Assembly (NCBI RefSeq): GCF_000003815.2
Contig: NC_049984.1
Span: forward strand, 26,468,656 to 26,532,655
DNA: 64,000 nucleotides
Direction of reading: 5' to 3'
Origin: Branchiostoma floridae
Lineage: Eukaryota; Chordata; Leptocardii; Amphioxiformes; Branchiostomatidae
The notes below the pieces were generated by a model that saw nothing but the letters and a program-made list of their open reading frames with translations, was not told where the DNA came from and made no database searches. This document shows, piece after piece, positions 63,271 through 64,000 of the stretch. The first letter of the stretch is position 1; every line of letters starts with the position of its first letter. Position numbers and translations under genes: made by a program.

Positions 63271-64000
63271 CCCCTATATTGATGTCCCTCTTCTCCTCTG
63301 ACTTAAACCGCAAGTTTGTCTCTACAATCATTCCCTAGCTAAGGCAATTGGCCTTGTGGGTAGCTAGGGTGCGTATGAGATGTTTGTAGGCAATGAGCTG
63401 GGGGCTATGTGCAGGGTAGCGCTGAATGTAGATGCAATGGTATACCTGAAAGGCACTGGTCCGCTGATCCAAGGAGAGCTTCTGTTTAGGCTCTTTACGG
63501 TTGAAAAAAGTTCAAGACGGGGTCAAGGAGTTGGAACGAGGAAGGGGCAGATTGTAGAGCGGGGAGAAGATTTTCGAAATTGACATACTTGCTTTGCCAG
63601 ATCATCTCCTTGATTGGTTTAGGGGATACCCGTGTCGAGGGTGACGTGAAGGCCTTGGTAGCATGGGGGTGGGATTGGTAGGATAGCAGAGAGGGGGAGT
63701 GTGGGGAGGTGTTCGTCTCAAGTTGACTTATTTAAGTTGAAGTTTGAACGTTGCGTAATACTCTCCAAACCACTAAATTCACACAAAAACTATGTATGAC
63801 AACTCATTTTTTTCGAAGTCGGTGTTGTCATTCACGGTCTTGATATATCTCAAACCCGTCTCTTCTTGCACTTTTAGACGATTTCTTTCAACGTTCTGAA
63901 TGAGACTTTCGTGATGTGTTGGGACATGTGGCAAGATGCACTCTTCAAATGATAACATATCAAGAAGTTGAAGTTTCAGACATCTTTTTTTCTGCAAGAG
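63271..64000. other. Unassigned stretch at the window end
   Basis: The last open frames (63380-63583 plus, 63779-63997 minus) have no motif. The region may include the 5' leader of the gag fragment. Confidence 0.35.

Overview
The window looks like a repeat-dense intergenic or heterochromatic stretch of an animal genome. It has introns with GT/AG sites, tRNA-derived SINEs, APE-type LINEs, DIRS/Ngaro-like tyrosine-recombinase retroelements, Ty3-like gag remnants, piggyBac-like TTAA elements and a Polinton-type DNA polymerase remnant. This mixture, together with the style of several interspersed repeats, suggests a marine invertebrate deuterostome, most likely an amphioxus (Branchiostoma). That assignment is inference from pattern and was not searched. 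I see no complete, intact single-copy host gene. Six runs of N are assembly gaps.

Layout. 1-10.6 kb: a 200-bp tandem array (163-1140), a 5'-truncated L1/Tx1-like LINE on the minus strand (about 1390-5425), a gene-free stretch with a gap, then two GC-rich tandem arrays (about 158 bp and 111 bp units). 11-15.3 kb: a DIRS/Ngaro-like retroelement on the plus strand, broken by a 294-bp insertion with a 17-bp target duplication and ended by a piggyBac-like element at TTAA; then a DDE transposase remnant on minus. 15.4-18.9 kb: a retrotransposon gag remnant and a tandemly duplicated coding block with 42-bp repeats, all minus. 19-25 kb: minus-strand exon remnants, including a Ser/Pro-rich plus SANT-like gene whose 3' end recurs at 15.4 kb. 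25-36 kb: interspersed repeats, an octamer-rich ~250-bp array, SINEs on both strands, a ~600-bp duplicated pair, and a piggyBac-like MITE sitting precisely inside a LINE coding end. 38-50 kb: minus-strand remnants of a Polinton-type DNA polymerase, a BEN exon, gag, an hAT-like transposase, Myb/SANT-like and HMG-like exons, and a HECT-like gene with a 135-bp coding repeat upstream. 50-64 kb: a fold-back element, a gag/tyrosine-recombinase fragment without RT, a second HECT-like exon holding thirteen 39-bp repeats, an RTE-like LINE fragment, a RecQ-like helicase fragment and a Ty3-like gag fragment.

How it fits together. Most of the sequence is explained as nested mobile elements at different stages of decay. 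Three insertions can be read at base resolution: the MITE in the LINE at 32.3 kb, the TATA-bearing insert in the DIRS reverse transcriptase at 12.0 kb, and the TTAA element in the DIRS recombinase at 13.7 kb. Most recognisable coding remnants lie on the minus strand. The coding minisatellites (39, 42, 111 and 135 bp) all have periods divisible by three.
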